A stretch of DNA of 64,000 nt, taken from NCBI RefSeq assembly GCF_900112775.1, contig NZ_FOYZ01000003.1:333930-397929 (forward strand), in the 5' to 3' direction. A program made the position numbers and the translations under genes. This stretch comes from Anaeromicropila populeti (lineage in GTDB: Bacteria > Bacillota > Clostridia > Lachnospirales > Lachnospiraceae). Below, piece by piece: positions 8,702-17,617 of this stretch; the stretch's first letter is position 1, and every line of letters begins with the position of its first letter. The notes below the pieces were generated by a model. The model had not been told where the DNA came from and ran no database searches. It saw only the letters and a program-made list of their open reading frames with translations.

Positions 8702-9461
8702 ATAATTCCTCCACACCTTCTGGCATTTCTTCCCCGTAAATGCCTGCCAAAACAGCTTTATCCACAGAAGAAGCCTTCCCATCAAATACAATTTTACCAG
8801 AGCGAATCCCTATGATTCGCTCTGCATATGCTAATGCTAATTCAACGTGATGAATATTTAGTAGAATTGTAATATTCAGTTCCTTGTTTATTTTTGCAAA
8901 ATCCCCCATAACCTGCCTTGCTGTTACAGGATCTAATGCTGCTACTGGCTCATCTGCCAGAATAATTTCCGGGTGCTGTGCCAATGTCCTTGCCAAAGCA
9001 ACCCTTTGCTGCTGTCCTCCTGAAAGCTGGTCGGCGCGCATATACGCCTTTTCTAAGATTCCAACCTTATCTAACGCTTCCAGTGCATCTATTTTCTCTT
9101 CCTTAGTAAAAATTCCAGGAACAACTCTCCAGAACGGCATTGCTGGAACCTTTGACATTAATACATTTTTTATAACGGTTGTTCTTCCAACCAAATGGAA
9201 GGATTGAAAAATCATTCCGATCCCTCTTCTAAAGCTTCTCAGCTTCTTTCCATTTAACGATGCTACATCTGTTCCATTTACCTGCAATGTTCCTGCTGTT
9301 ATTTCGTGCATACGGTTGATAGAACGCAGTAAGGTTGATTTACCAGCACCAGATAATCCGATGATTGCAACAAATTCCCCCTGCCCGATGTGCAAAGTCA
9401 CATCATCCAAGCCCTTTACTCCATTACTATATTCCTTTGATACATGGCTAAATTCAATCAT
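8688..9461 (-). CDS. phnC: Phosphonate-type ABC importer, ATPase (PhnC family)
   Basis: The 257-residue ATPase carries Walker A GLSGAGKST near residue 35, a Q-loop in MIFQSFHLVGRTTV, the ABC signature LSGGQQQR, Walker B EIILADEP followed by the D-loop, and the H-loop histidine in LLNIHHVELA. The insert SKVPAMPFWRVVPGIFT after the Q-loop is characteristic of PhnC. It powers import through the two PhnE permeases. It lies 13 nt downstream of phnD and overlaps phnE1 by 14 nt. No defect is visible in any ATPase motif. Confidence 0.95.
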   Translation of the reverse strand: MIEFSHVSKEYSNGVKGLDDVTLHIGQGEFVAIIGLSGAGKSTLLRSINRMHEITAGTLQVNGTDVASLNGKKLRSFRRGIGMIFQSFHLVGRTTVIKNVLMSKVPAMPFWRVVPGIFTKEEKIDALEALDKVGILEKAYMRADQLSGGQQQRVALARTLAQHPEIILADEPVAALDPVTARQVMGDFAKINKELNITILLNIHHVELALAYAERIIGIRSGKIVFDGKASSVDKAVLAGIYGEEMPEGVEELYEAV

Positions 9462-9474
9462 CTATTAACTCCTG

Positions 9475-10503
9475 TTATTGTGCATTTAGTGTCTGAATTA
9501 ACTTTTGAGCCGCACGTTCCTGATCATAATCAGATTCTTTTGCTGGCTGATAGCCTTCATGACTATAAATGGAAATGACTTCTTTTCCTGCGTCAGTACC
9601 TGCAATTTGAATAAATGCATTTTGAATTGCTTCCTTTAGATCATCATTCATATTTTCAGATGACTTGCTGACACATACTGTATCATTATAAATAGCAGGG
9701 GTCACACCAATTACATTGGTTTCTTCCCATATAGAAGCAGTTCTTCCGTACTCACTGCCCCACTTTTCTGTATAATCTCTTCTTGCATCTGCATAAGTCA
9801 GCATAATATCAACTTGACCTGAAGCTAAACGCGCCATGGCACTTCCATAAGAATCGGATTGTACTGCAAGAGTCAAATCCGTAATACTATGTCCATACTT
9901 TTCTTGAAGCCAAAGTGCTGGATAAATGTATCCTGCTGGAGAAGAGGATGACATAATACTCCAGCTGGCACTATTCAAATCCTCCCAAGTCAGTTCTTCC
10001 CCTGCATTTACCTTTGCCGCCAGCTCCTGTCCCTTTTCAGATGGTCCTGCAATAATAAGTGACCGATAAGAAACTGCCTGCTGATCCGATGCCTCTGTAG
10101 CGGTACCATCGTTCCAGTCTTTTGGAACTTCTGAATCTTTGTTAAGGCCAGATCTGGTTGCTGTTAAAATTACTTCTGCGCCATCGTCATACAATACATA
10201 GGTACCTCCTGGAATCAGTCCAATATCTGCTGTTCCTGCTGAAAGGGCTTCCCCTACTGCTTCATAACTTGTTCCAACGCTGATTTCCACCTGGCCAATT
10301 TCAAATCCCTGATCTTCCAGCTGCTGCTTTAATAAATCTTTTAGTGGCTCCGTAGCGGTAATTATTTCCTCTGGCTCTCTGGACGGAACAAAATATACAC
10401 TTAGTTTTTCAATACTTTTATCCTCTTTATCTGACTTACATCCTGTAAATGCTGTCACACATAGTAACAGAATGAATACCACTGTCCATTTTCTCATGCT
10501 CAT
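9475..10503 (-). CDS. phnD: Phosphonate-type ABC importer, substrate-binding lipoprotein (PhnD family)
   Basis: The 342-residue protein starts with a lipoprotein signal, and the lipobox TGC (Cys at about residue 22) anchors it outside the membrane. The mature part is a PhnD-type binding protein: YFVPSREPEEIITATEPLKDLL, then SYEAVGEALSAGTADIGLIPGGTY, and later SDSYGSAMARLASGQVDIMLTYADARRDY. These are the usual ligand-contacting regions of the family. It is followed by phnC and two phnE genes and preceded by a secreted protein gene 38 nt away. The binding pocket is more diverged than in textbook PhnD, so the ligand is left open. Confidence 0.9.
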   Translation of the reverse strand: MSMRKWTVVFILLLCVTAFTGCKSDKEDKSIEKLSVYFVPSREPEEIITATEPLKDLLKQQLEDQGFEIGQVEISVGTSYEAVGEALSAGTADIGLIPGGTYVLYDDGAEVILTATRSGLNKDSEVPKDWNDGTATEASDQQAVSYRSLIIAGPSEKGQELAAKVNAGEELTWEDLNSASWSIMSSSSPAGYIYPALWLQEKYGHSITDLTLAVQSDSYGSAMARLASGQVDIMLTYADARRDYTEKWGSEYGRTASIWEETNVIGVTPAIYNDTVCVSKSSENMNDDLKEAIQNAFIQIAGTDAGKEVISIYSHEGYQPAKESDYDQERAAQKLIQTLNAQ

Positions 10504-10541
10504 ACCTCATTATTTTTTAGTCATTTCAAACTCACTTTTAG

Positions 10542-12113
10542 TTATCCTATGGTAATTGTATCAGTAAACACATTTGTGCTGCCTTTCTTCAATCTCATAT
10601 TGGCAGTACCTGATACCCCGGACTTAATCTTAAATACCAGTGACTTAGTGGCATTGCCGCTGCTGTCTGTGGTAATTGAAAAAGTACTGCTGTATCCATA
10701 TGTAGACGGCCATCTACCATTTACCTCTTTAAACATGCCAACTTGTGTTCCACCAGTTGTATAAGCTCCTACTTTATAATTTGTATACGTTGTATTAGGA
10801 GTTAAATTTGAAAAATAAATGGTCAAAGGCAGTTCCTGCCCTGCTATAATCTGTGTTGGAACACCAAAAGAATACGTTGTGTCTCCTACCGTTCCTGTTC
10901 CTCCTCCAGAAGTAGTTGTATAACCATAGGAGCCTGCTGCAAAGGTTGTGGTATCATACCATTTGTAGCTTGCTGATGGAGATGCCCATGGTTCTGTTGC
11001 TGGTTCTGTTGATAGAGAAGGTGTTTCAAAGCTGTATAAAGCAGTTGCTGTATCTAAGGAAATGCTGGTTTGTGAAAAGCTGGTATAGCTTTCCTTTTCT
11101 GCCAGCCAGTCTGTTAATTGCAGCAATAAGGCAGCATCGTCATCTTCCTCATATCCATCATAGGTTGTTTTTGTTCCGCCTGTTTCTTCTTTTTTGTACT
11201 TAGGTGTTGCATCTTCAACTGCGGAAGAATCTCCGATAAATGCAGCTTTTCCAAGACCTTTTTTGGCAATTGCCACATAAGCGCCCTCAGCTACACCACC
11301 ATTATTATATACGCCCTGATCCACTGCGCTGGACCATTTATTGCTCGTAGTCAGGTTATTTGGCAGATATACGATACCTTTTGCAACAGCAGGATTTATA
11401 ATAGCAATTGTGGAACCTGCATGCATGGCAACCGTATCAATATTTTGTGTAATGCCAAAACACTGGCTGGAAGCAACAATATTGGTGGCATCAATATTAC
11501 CCAGAGCATTATATCGGAATCGAACACCAAAATTAGCAGCTAACCAGTCACTACTTACAACACCTGACATAGCCGCTGACGCTGCCTCAGCAGTACTCAT
11601 TCCTTGTGTCGGATTAGAGTAAGCACCTCTTCTGTAACCGTTAAATACTTCTGAAGCATCCCATCTATTTTTATTACGGTCTGCGTTATAATGATCGGAA
11701 ATAAAAAAGACACTTCCTCCATTTTCAACATACTGTAATATAGCTGCCTGCTCAGTAGCCTTAAATGGTATGTTAGCTTCTGGAATTACAAAAACATCAT
11801 AGCCAGACAAATCAGAGTACGTAATGGCACTATTTTTTCGTAATTCCTTTATGTAATAGCCTTCATTTGCCAATCCATTGGCATAATCTGAAAATGCACC
11901 ATCTATTACCCAGTCAGCTGCCCCAGCAGTCTGAGCATGTGTATTATCAAACAGTATTTTCAATCCATTTGCTGATGCTGGCTGTATCTCTGGCGCGGCA
12001 TCAGCATAATTTTCCGCTTTTACCTGTACAAAATAATCCTGTGAACAAACTCCAAATGTAAAAACTAATAGCATGGCAATAAAAATCCTTTTGAAATGAT
12101 TTCTTTTTTTCAT
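10542..12113 (-). CDS. Secreted protein with a GATase-like/DUF4350-like domain, function unknown
   Basis: The 523-residue protein has a signal peptide (about residues 1-34). Residues of about 48-340 look like a class I glutamine-amidotransferase-like Rossmann domain of the secreted type: ILFDNTHAQTAGAADWVIDG, SGYDVFVIPEANIPF, YVENGGSVFFISDHYN and GKAAFIGDSSAVED. No amidotransferase Cys-His-Glu triad can be assigned. A C-terminal beta-rich domain follows (about 410-523, with LPLTIYFSNLTPNTTYTNYKV). The gene ends 38 nt before phnD on the same strand, so it may be the first gene of the importer transcript and act outside the cell on a phosphorus-containing substrate; that role is inference only. 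I recognise the fold type but not a named protein. Confidence 0.75.
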   Translation of the reverse strand: MKKRNHFKRIFIAMLLVFTFGVCSQDYFVQVKAENYADAAPEIQPASANGLKILFDNTHAQTAGAADWVIDGAFSDYANGLANEGYYIKELRKNSAITYSDLSGYDVFVIPEANIPFKATEQAAILQYVENGGSVFFISDHYNADRNKNRWDASEVFNGYRRGAYSNPTQGMSTAEAASAAMSGVVSSDWLAANFGVRFRYNALGNIDATNIVASSQCFGITQNIDTVAMHAGSTIAIINPAVAKGIVYLPNNLTTSNKWSSAVDQGVYNNGGVAEGAYVAIAKKGLGKAAFIGDSSAVEDATPKYKKEETGGTKTTYDGYEEDDDAALLLQLTDWLAEKESYTSFSQTSISLDTATALYSFETPSLSTEPATEPWASPSASYKWYDTTTFAAGSYGYTTTSGGGTGTVGDTTYSFGVPTQIIAGQELPLTIYFSNLTPNTTYTNYKVGAYTTGGTQVGMFKEVNGRWPSTYGYSSTFSITTDSSGNATKSLVFKIKSGVSGTANMRLKKGSTNVFTDTITIG

Positions 12114-12271
12114 TCATTTTCCTCCATTTATTTTGATTTTTTTCACTACCATGCGTAATTATATCATATAATTGTAAATTAAATAGTATTTTTTGGTAAA
12201 ACCTAAGTAAATAATGTTTATCTTACTTATCACTTTATTAATTAAACTGATAAAACTATTTTTTCTATTTG

Positions 12272-13810
12272 TCATGCTTCCCTGACACAATTACGGCCAC
12301 TTTCTTTTGCTTCATATAGCGCATAATCAATGCGGTCATAAAGAAGCCGATAAGTTTCACCTTTTTTTCTTTCCCCAGCACCAAAACTTGCTGTAACCGT
12401 TCCCACCAGAGGATGTTCTGCTATCTCAATGGCATTTCGTACCTTTTCCGCCGCGAAGGATGCTCCGTGGAGATTGGTATGTGGCATCAAGACGATAAAC
12501 TCCTCTCCGCCAAGCCGGATTAAATAATCTGACATTCTTATATTTTCACTAATAATATCTGCTACCTTCTTCAAAACACTGTCACCTGTAGGATGTCCCC
12601 ATTTATCATTAATTTGTTTAAAATTATCTAAATCCACAATAAACGCAGAAAACGGTATATTGTAGCGTTCAGAACGTTCTATTTCCTCATGAATAATCAT
12701 GTCTAAAAAATGTCTGTTATAAAGACCAGTAAGTTCATCAGTAAAAGCCATATTTTTCATGGACTCCTCTGCTTTCTTTTGCATGGTAATATCAAACATA
12801 TTAAGCAAAAAAGTCTGGATACCCCGATACTCTCCTTTTACAACAGATAACAACACGATTGAATAGTTCTCATATCTATCTTGTACTTCAACTTCCATCT
12901 CCACTATTTTTTCATCCTTCTGTATTTGCTCTAACACTGCTTCTAAATTAATAGAAAGCCATTTGATATGCCGCTTTAGATTAACTGCTGAATCCCTTGT
13001 ATCCATTGAAATAAACTGTTCTGCATCCTTGCTCATAAAAATAACATCTGTCTCTTTATTAACAAGGTAGATTGCCCCATGCATGGTTCGGAAAAGACGA
13101 ATTAGATTTTCATTACTTTCATTCATATCCATAAATGCTCTTTTTAATGTTTTTTCAGCAGGATAGAACACAAAAACGGCAATGAAAGCAATCAGAATAA
13201 TCATTATTGCAAATAGAAAATGCTCTGTCTGTTGTATCGCTTTTATTTTTATTCGGTTTTCCTCATCATACTGATAAATAATGTCATTCATCCTATTTAA
13301 AAATTCACCTTCATTGTTATGAATGATAAGAATTTTTTCTAACAACTGATAACGATCGTATTCACCTGATTTAAATAAATATAGAATATCCTTAGAGGCT
13401 CTTAGTATTTTATCAAAAAACTGTCCTGATTCCATAAGCATACTCTCAATTTTCGCACTATGAATTCCAATAAGCTGCCTCTTTTTTTCTCCATCTAGTA
13501 AATTATTCTGATACATTTCCCACTTCTCAACTGAGTTTTCCAACTCGGTCAGATAAGATTCAATTGCTTTTTTGTCATCACTCTGATACAACATCAGTAC
13601 GTCCTTTGATATTTTCTGACTTAACATCCTCTGACTTCCAGCTACGTTCATTGCTCTTGACATCTTTTCCATCTGACTAATCTGAAGCTGGATGATGGCT
13701 TGTTTGGATGTAAATAGAATAAATATGGAGAGGGCAGACAAAATGTACCTTTTTCTCATTTTTCGATATATTTTTTGATAGTTCATTTTATCTTCATCCA
13801 AACGAAACAC
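12272..13810 (-). CDS. Membrane sensor diguanylate cyclase (PilJ-like sensor, PAS-like linker, GGDEF)
   Basis: The protein is about 512 residues. A transmembrane helix at about 22-40 is followed by a helical extracytoplasmic domain carrying MSRAMNVAGSQRMLSQKISKD, the hallmark of PilJ/NarX-type type IV pili methyl-accepting N-terminal domains. A second helix lies at about 198-216, a PAS-like region at about 235-345, and a GGDEF domain at about 350-512. The active-site loop is GGEEF at 434-438, and an inhibitory site RMSD is present five residues before it (425-428), so feedback inhibition by c-di-GMP is expected. The start is uncertain: GTG 13810, TTG 13801 (5 nt after GAGGTG) and ATG 13786 are all possible. 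The ligand is unknown. Confidence 0.9.
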   Translation of the reverse strand: MFRLDEDKMNYQKIYRKMRKRYILSALSIFILFTSKQAIIQLQISQMEKMSRAMNVAGSQRMLSQKISKDVLMLYQSDDKKAIESYLTELENSVEKWEMYQNNLLDGEKKRQLIGIHSAKIESMLMESGQFFDKILRASKDILYLFKSGEYDRYQLLEKILIIHNNEGEFLNRMNDIIYQYDEENRIKIKAIQQTEHFLFAIMIILIAFIAVFVFYPAEKTLKRAFMDMNESNENLIRLFRTMHGAIYLVNKETDVIFMSKDAEQFISMDTRDSAVNLKRHIKWLSINLEAVLEQIQKDEKIVEMEVEVQDRYENYSIVLLSVVKGEYRGIQTFLLNMFDITMQKKAEESMKNMAFTDELTGLYNRHFLDMIIHEEIERSERYNIPFSAFIVDLDNFKQINDKWGHPTGDSVLKKVADIISENIRMSDYLIRLGGEEFIVLMPHTNLHGASFAAEKVRNAIEIAEHPLVGTVTASFGAGERKKGETYRLLYDRIDYALYEAKESGRNCVREA

Positions 13811-13880
13811 CTCTTTCTTAACAGGTATTTTCTATGTAGTGTACCCATTTTCTTCTTTTCCCATGTAAATCTGATAAAAG

Positions 13881-15587
13881 TTATCCTTCTAAAAAATCCA
13901 TTTTTAAAATATCAAATGAATTGTATACATCAATGATTCCATATCCCCAATCCTTATTAGGATAGGATAAATATGGTACTCTTTTTGCACCTCTGATTAA
14001 ATAATTTTTGATATCCAGCGAATCTAAATACGGCTGGTTTCCCTTCACTGCACTCCACTCTAAAATTAAAGCAATAATGCCTGCTGTATGTGCTGCCGCA
14101 ACACCAGTTCCTGAATAACTTACAAACTCCTGGTTCTGATTGGGTGCAATATAATTGACTCCTGGTGCTGCCAGATCTGGTTTTACTATATTATTTTTGG
14201 TATATCCGCGGCTTGCCTTTATATACAAACTATTGTCAGTGGTATTATATGCTGTAATAGTAATAGGTATGGTAGCTGAACCAGGGCTTAGTACCGTTGT
14301 ATATACATCAGGACTAGAAAAGTACGTGTTATCTGATATCATATTTCCCATTGGCAGCCATATATGAAATCCTGAAGATAAATCAATTTCACTATATACT
14401 TTAAATATCCATTTCCCAGGTGTCATCTGAAAGAAACGCAGTAAAATTAATTGCTCTCCCGTTCTCGATTCAGCCATCAGACTGTCAACATAAATAATTG
14501 TGCTTTCAAATACAAATTTGATTTCCCTACTTTCCCTAAGGTAGGATAAAGTCTTTGGTATATATTCTCCACTTGGTGACGTAATATCTACAGAATAAAT
14601 ACCTGGTGCATTCCCCCATAATTCCATTGTAAACTCTTTATCCTCTTCTCCAACTTGCAGCTCTACTAATTGATATTCTTGATTTGCCTGAATTGTATTA
14701 TAATAATGCCTGTTGCTGATTCCTTCATTTCCCATAGAAGTTACCAGTATTATATTTGGTACATCTCCAAGAATGGACATCATGGTAGCCAAATAGGAAC
14801 GTCCGTCATGTGATCCCTGGGAGGTTCCGCATCCAATGCATATCACAATGGGTCTTCTTAATTCTACTGCTTGATTTATGCAATATTGTATTCCCCACAT
14901 AATATGATTTTCCTGAAAACAATCCACTTTGGATGGTACTCCATAAAACCTGCGTAAATACTCCTTTGCTCTTCTTAATTTTACAATAACTAAATCAGCC
15001 TCTGGTGCCACTCCTCTAAAATCCTGTTTAATATTTGCATTTCCTGCTGCTACGGCTGCCATCATTGTTCCATGGCCATTCTCATCTTTGGACGGCACAC
15101 TTTGAAACGAATCTTCTGAAGCAAGGGCTTGATTTATCTGTTCCGCATCATACTCTGTTCCAAATGGTAATTCGTCTGAAACCACACCTGTTTCCATTTC
15201 CTGATCCCATATGGACAAAATTTTAGTAGAACCATCTGCTTTTATAAAAACCGGATTTGTATAGTCAATCCCTGTATCTACAATTCCAACCAAAACACCA
15301 TTTCCAAACATATTTAGACTTGGAATATTTCTTAATCGATTAATACCAGATGCTTCTACATCTCTTTCACTAGTTAATCCATATAACTTAGGAATCGCCG
15401 CATAACCATATTTACTAACCATATCCATTGAAAGCTGAGATACTGGCATATGCACTACAGCAAATGCTTCGTTTATATATTGAATCTCTTTCCCCTCATA
15501 TCTATTTAGAAATTCTGGCCGATTTTGATAAAATACAATTAAATCTCCTTCTTCTTCCTTGTGCAAAGGCTGATTTGTTATGTCCAT
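13881..15587 (-). CDS. Subtilase-family (S8) protein with catalytic Ser replaced by Gly (probable pseudoprotease)
   Basis: The 568-residue protein has the clostridial Csp-like S8 layout: a short propeptide-like N-terminus, an S8 domain from about residue 85, and a jelly-roll insertion at about 300-430 before the last catalytic block. Asp104 (GIVDTGID), His172 (ENGHGTMM) and the oxyanion Asn287 (SMGNEG) are present. The catalytic-serine motif, however, reads SGTGVAAAH, with Gly at 495 (codon GGT). The downstream ATG at 15587 is taken as start because GAGGAGG lies 6 nt before it and residue numbering then matches the upstream paralogue exactly. It lies 25 nt after that paralogue. No signal peptide is seen. 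A regulatory or scaffolding role is inferred. Confidence 0.88.
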   Translation of the reverse strand: MDITNQPLHKEEEGDLIVFYQNRPEFLNRYEGKEIQYINEAFAVVHMPVSQLSMDMVSKYGYAAIPKLYGLTSERDVEASGINRLRNIPSLNMFGNGVLVGIVDTGIDYTNPVFIKADGSTKILSIWDQEMETGVVSDELPFGTEYDAEQINQALASEDSFQSVPSKDENGHGTMMAAVAAGNANIKQDFRGVAPEADLVIVKLRRAKEYLRRFYGVPSKVDCFQENHIMWGIQYCINQAVELRRPIVICIGCGTSQGSHDGRSYLATMMSILGDVPNIILVTSMGNEGISNRHYYNTIQANQEYQLVELQVGEEDKEFTMELWGNAPGIYSVDITSPSGEYIPKTLSYLRESREIKFVFESTIIYVDSLMAESRTGEQLILLRFFQMTPGKWIFKVYSEIDLSSGFHIWLPMGNMISDNTYFSSPDVYTTVLSPGSATIPITITAYNTTDNSLYIKASRGYTKNNIVKPDLAAPGVNYIAPNQNQEFVSYSGTGVAAAHTAGIIALILEWSAVKGNQPYLDSLDIKNYLIRGAKRVPYLSYPNKDWGYGIIDVYNSFDILKMDFLEG

Positions 15588-15612
15588 CCGCTTCCTCCTC
15601 ACATGATTTATC

Positions 15613-17310
15613 CTATCCCTTCGTTCGCAGACTATCAAATACATTATAAATGTCAAGAATTCCATATCCCCACTCTCGATTTGGATATTCCACACCTTTT
15701 AATCTTCTTGCCCCTCTTATCAATAAAATCCTCATATCAACAGTACTCATATTGGGCAGATTTCCCTGTACAATTCCCCATTCTAAAAGCATAGCTGCAA
15801 CTCCAGCCGTATAGGCGGAGGAAATGCTGGTTCCACTATACGGAGTAAAGGAATGCTCCAGCGTTGGCCCTATAACATTAACGCCTGGTGCTGCCAGCTG
15901 TGGGTTGATATCTCCAGCCCGGGTATATCCCTTGCTTGCTTCTTTGAATAAGCTGTCATCGGTATAATCATAAGCTGTTGCCACAATTGCTGTTGGATTA
16001 GTGCTAAGACTTAATACTGTCATATAAGGATCTGGCTGAATGAAAAAAATATTATCTGATACAAAGCCCTCCATGGGAAGCCAAATATGAAAGCCATATT
16101 TTATATCCCCTACTTCATAAACATTGATTTTCCAAATACCTGGATCGGGATCTTTAAAACGAAACATAATAAATGGATCGGAACTCTGCGATTCCATAAA
16201 TTGATAATCTAAGTATATGACGGTTTTCTCAAAAATGAAGCTGATTTCTCTAAATTCATTTATGCTGTATATCAGTCTTGGAACATATTCACCTGAAGGT
16301 GAAATGATATCAACAGAATATATATTTGGCCGCTTTCCCCATAACTGCATAGTAAAGCTGTGGGCATTTTCTCCTACATTTAATTCCACTATGTTGCTTC
16401 TCGTTTTTGCATCGGGCATTCCGAAATAATGTCTTCTGGCTATTCCTTCATTGCCCGCTGGAAGAGTACAGGCTATTCCTGGTGTTGCTGCAATTAAAGA
16501 AAGATAGGTGCTTAAATCACCTCTTCCATCATGAGGTCCTTCAAAGCTGCTGATGGCAATGCCGATTGTCATTGGACGTGATAGTTTTGCAGCAACAGCC
16601 AATAAATATTCCAATGCAAATGAAAAATCATTTTCCTGATATACAACCGCATCTTCTAAGATAAAATAAAATTCTTTAAAATATTTTTTTGCAGTCTTCA
16701 GCTTTACTACTACAAACTCCGCCTGTGACGCAATTCCGTAAAAATCTTTTTCAGGAACCTCGTTCCCTCCAGCAATGCCGGCAATCATCGTTCCATGACC
16801 GTTTTCATCTCTGGTTGGTACAATATCAAATGGATTTTCACTTTGTAATGCTAAATTTATTTGTTCTCTTGTATATTCCGTTCCATACAAAAATCCTTCT
16901 GGCTGGTTTTCACTTTGGATAGTCTGATCCCAAATTGAAACAATTCTTGTAGTTCCATCAGGATATTGGAAAATAGGATTTGTATAATCAATTCCTGTAT
17001 CCAGTATGCCGATTAAAACCCCTTCTCCCCGAAGATTCAATGCAGGAATCCCCCGTAATTTCGTAATACCAGATGCCTCAAGGCTTTCTTTTCCCACTAA
17101 TCCAAGATACCCTGGAAATAACCCATATCCTAGTCTGCTGATGGTCTGGTTTGTAATATAGGAAACGGGAATATTCAACAATGAAATAATATAATTAATG
17201 GGAGTCACAATTGCATCTGGAAATATCTGAAGCATATCTTCTATATCATTCTTTGGAATTAATAAATCAGCGTACTCTTCACTAATAATTGGATTCACAA
17301 TATCTGACAT
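15613..17310 (-). CDS. Subtilase-family (S8) serine protease, Csp-like
   Basis: The 565-residue protein carries a complete triad: Asp104 in GILDTGID, His172 in ENGHGTMI, Ser495 in SGTSISSAY, with oxyanion Asn287 in PAGNEG. A roughly 150-residue jelly-roll insertion between the His and Ser blocks resembles the clostridial Csp germination proteases and related intracellular S8 proteins. There is no signal peptide. An N-terminal segment of about 85 residues may act as a propeptide. It is followed 25 nt later by a paralogue that lacks the Ser. The ribosome site AAGGAAA precedes the ATG. A role in spore germination is possible by family resemblance, but no cortex lytic enzyme (SleC) or other spore gene is nearby. 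Confidence 0.9.
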   Translation of the reverse strand: MSDIVNPIISEEYADLLIPKNDIEDMLQIFPDAIVTPINYIISLLNIPVSYITNQTISRLGYGLFPGYLGLVGKESLEASGITKLRGIPALNLRGEGVLIGILDTGIDYTNPIFQYPDGTTRIVSIWDQTIQSENQPEGFLYGTEYTREQINLALQSENPFDIVPTRDENGHGTMIAGIAGGNEVPEKDFYGIASQAEFVVVKLKTAKKYFKEFYFILEDAVVYQENDFSFALEYLLAVAAKLSRPMTIGIAISSFEGPHDGRGDLSTYLSLIAATPGIACTLPAGNEGIARRHYFGMPDAKTRSNIVELNVGENAHSFTMQLWGKRPNIYSVDIISPSGEYVPRLIYSINEFREISFIFEKTVIYLDYQFMESQSSDPFIMFRFKDPDPGIWKINVYEVGDIKYGFHIWLPMEGFVSDNIFFIQPDPYMTVLSLSTNPTAIVATAYDYTDDSLFKEASKGYTRAGDINPQLAAPGVNVIGPTLEHSFTPYSGTSISSAYTAGVAAMLLEWGIVQGNLPNMSTVDMRILLIRGARRLKGVEYPNREWGYGILDIYNVFDSLRTKG

Positions 17311-17337
17311 GCTATTTTCCTTTTATATTCTTTGCTA

Positions 17338-17364
17338 ATTATAGTATATGATCATTATTGTCAG
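17338..17364 (-). promoter_or_regulatory. Possible promoter of the subtilase pair
   Basis: Reading the minus strand, CTGACA at 17364-17359 is followed after 15 nt by a consensus TATAAT at 17343-17338, placing initiation just upstream of the subtilase start. The short spacer keeps confidence low. Confidence 0.35.
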
Positions 17365-17369
17365 ATTAC

Positions 17370-17399
17370 ACAAAAAGGGAACTTTCGTCCCCTTTTTGT
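17370..17399. terminator. Intrinsic terminator between the 44-residue gene and the subtilases
   Basis: A 10-bp stem pairs 17370-17379 with 17390-17399 (ACAAAAAGGG with its complement) around a 10-nt loop. On the minus strand the descending arm supplies a T run. It begins directly after the stop codon of the small gene ending at 17401. Confidence 0.7.
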
Positions 17400-17400
17400 A

Positions 17401-17535
17401 TTACACATCATTTTGTTTGATTGACTGGTGCTTTGCATTTTTATTCTTATTCTGATTTTCTCTTGTTAATGGTGTCTGACCATTGCACTTTTCCATTCGT
17501 ACTTCCTTTTTATCTGGCTGACTGTCTTTCGGCAT
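17401..17535 (-). CDS. Small hydrophilic protein of 44 residues, function unknown
   Basis: An open frame of 44 codons starts at ATG 17535, preceded at optimal distance by AGGAGG, and ends at TAA directly before a terminator hairpin. This is a compact gene-like arrangement. The protein is highly charged and polar (it begins MPKDSQPDKKEVRMEKCNGQ and is rich in Asn, Lys and Gln), with one Cys and no membrane segment. It resembles in character the small spore-associated proteins of clostridia, but no specific family was recognised. It sits between the BlaR1-LCP gene and the subtilase pair on the same strand. Confidence 0.55.
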   Translation of the reverse strand: MPKDSQPDKKEVRMEKCNGQTPLTRENQNKNKNAKHQSIKQNDV

Positions 17536-17617
17536 AAACGACCTCCTATTTTTGAATTTAATTAGAGTTTACCTTAAATTCTAGTTACAGCAATTACTAT
17601 TTCCCAATCGTTTATAT

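Noticed and set aside
8702..8791. N-terminal extension of the first PhnE into phnC
   Set aside because: The GGAGGA site and normal family N-terminus support the ATG at 8701; the extension lies inside phnC in another frame.
15588..15695. N-terminal extension of the pseudo-subtilase into its upstream paralogue
   Set aside because: GAGGAGG precedes ATG 15587, and only that start gives residue-for-residue alignment with the paralogue.
13881..17310. Naming the subtilases as cspB and cspC germination genes
   Set aside because: The architecture is similar, but no sleC, cspA or other germination gene is nearby and other clostridial S8 groups share the layout, so a gene symbol is not justified.
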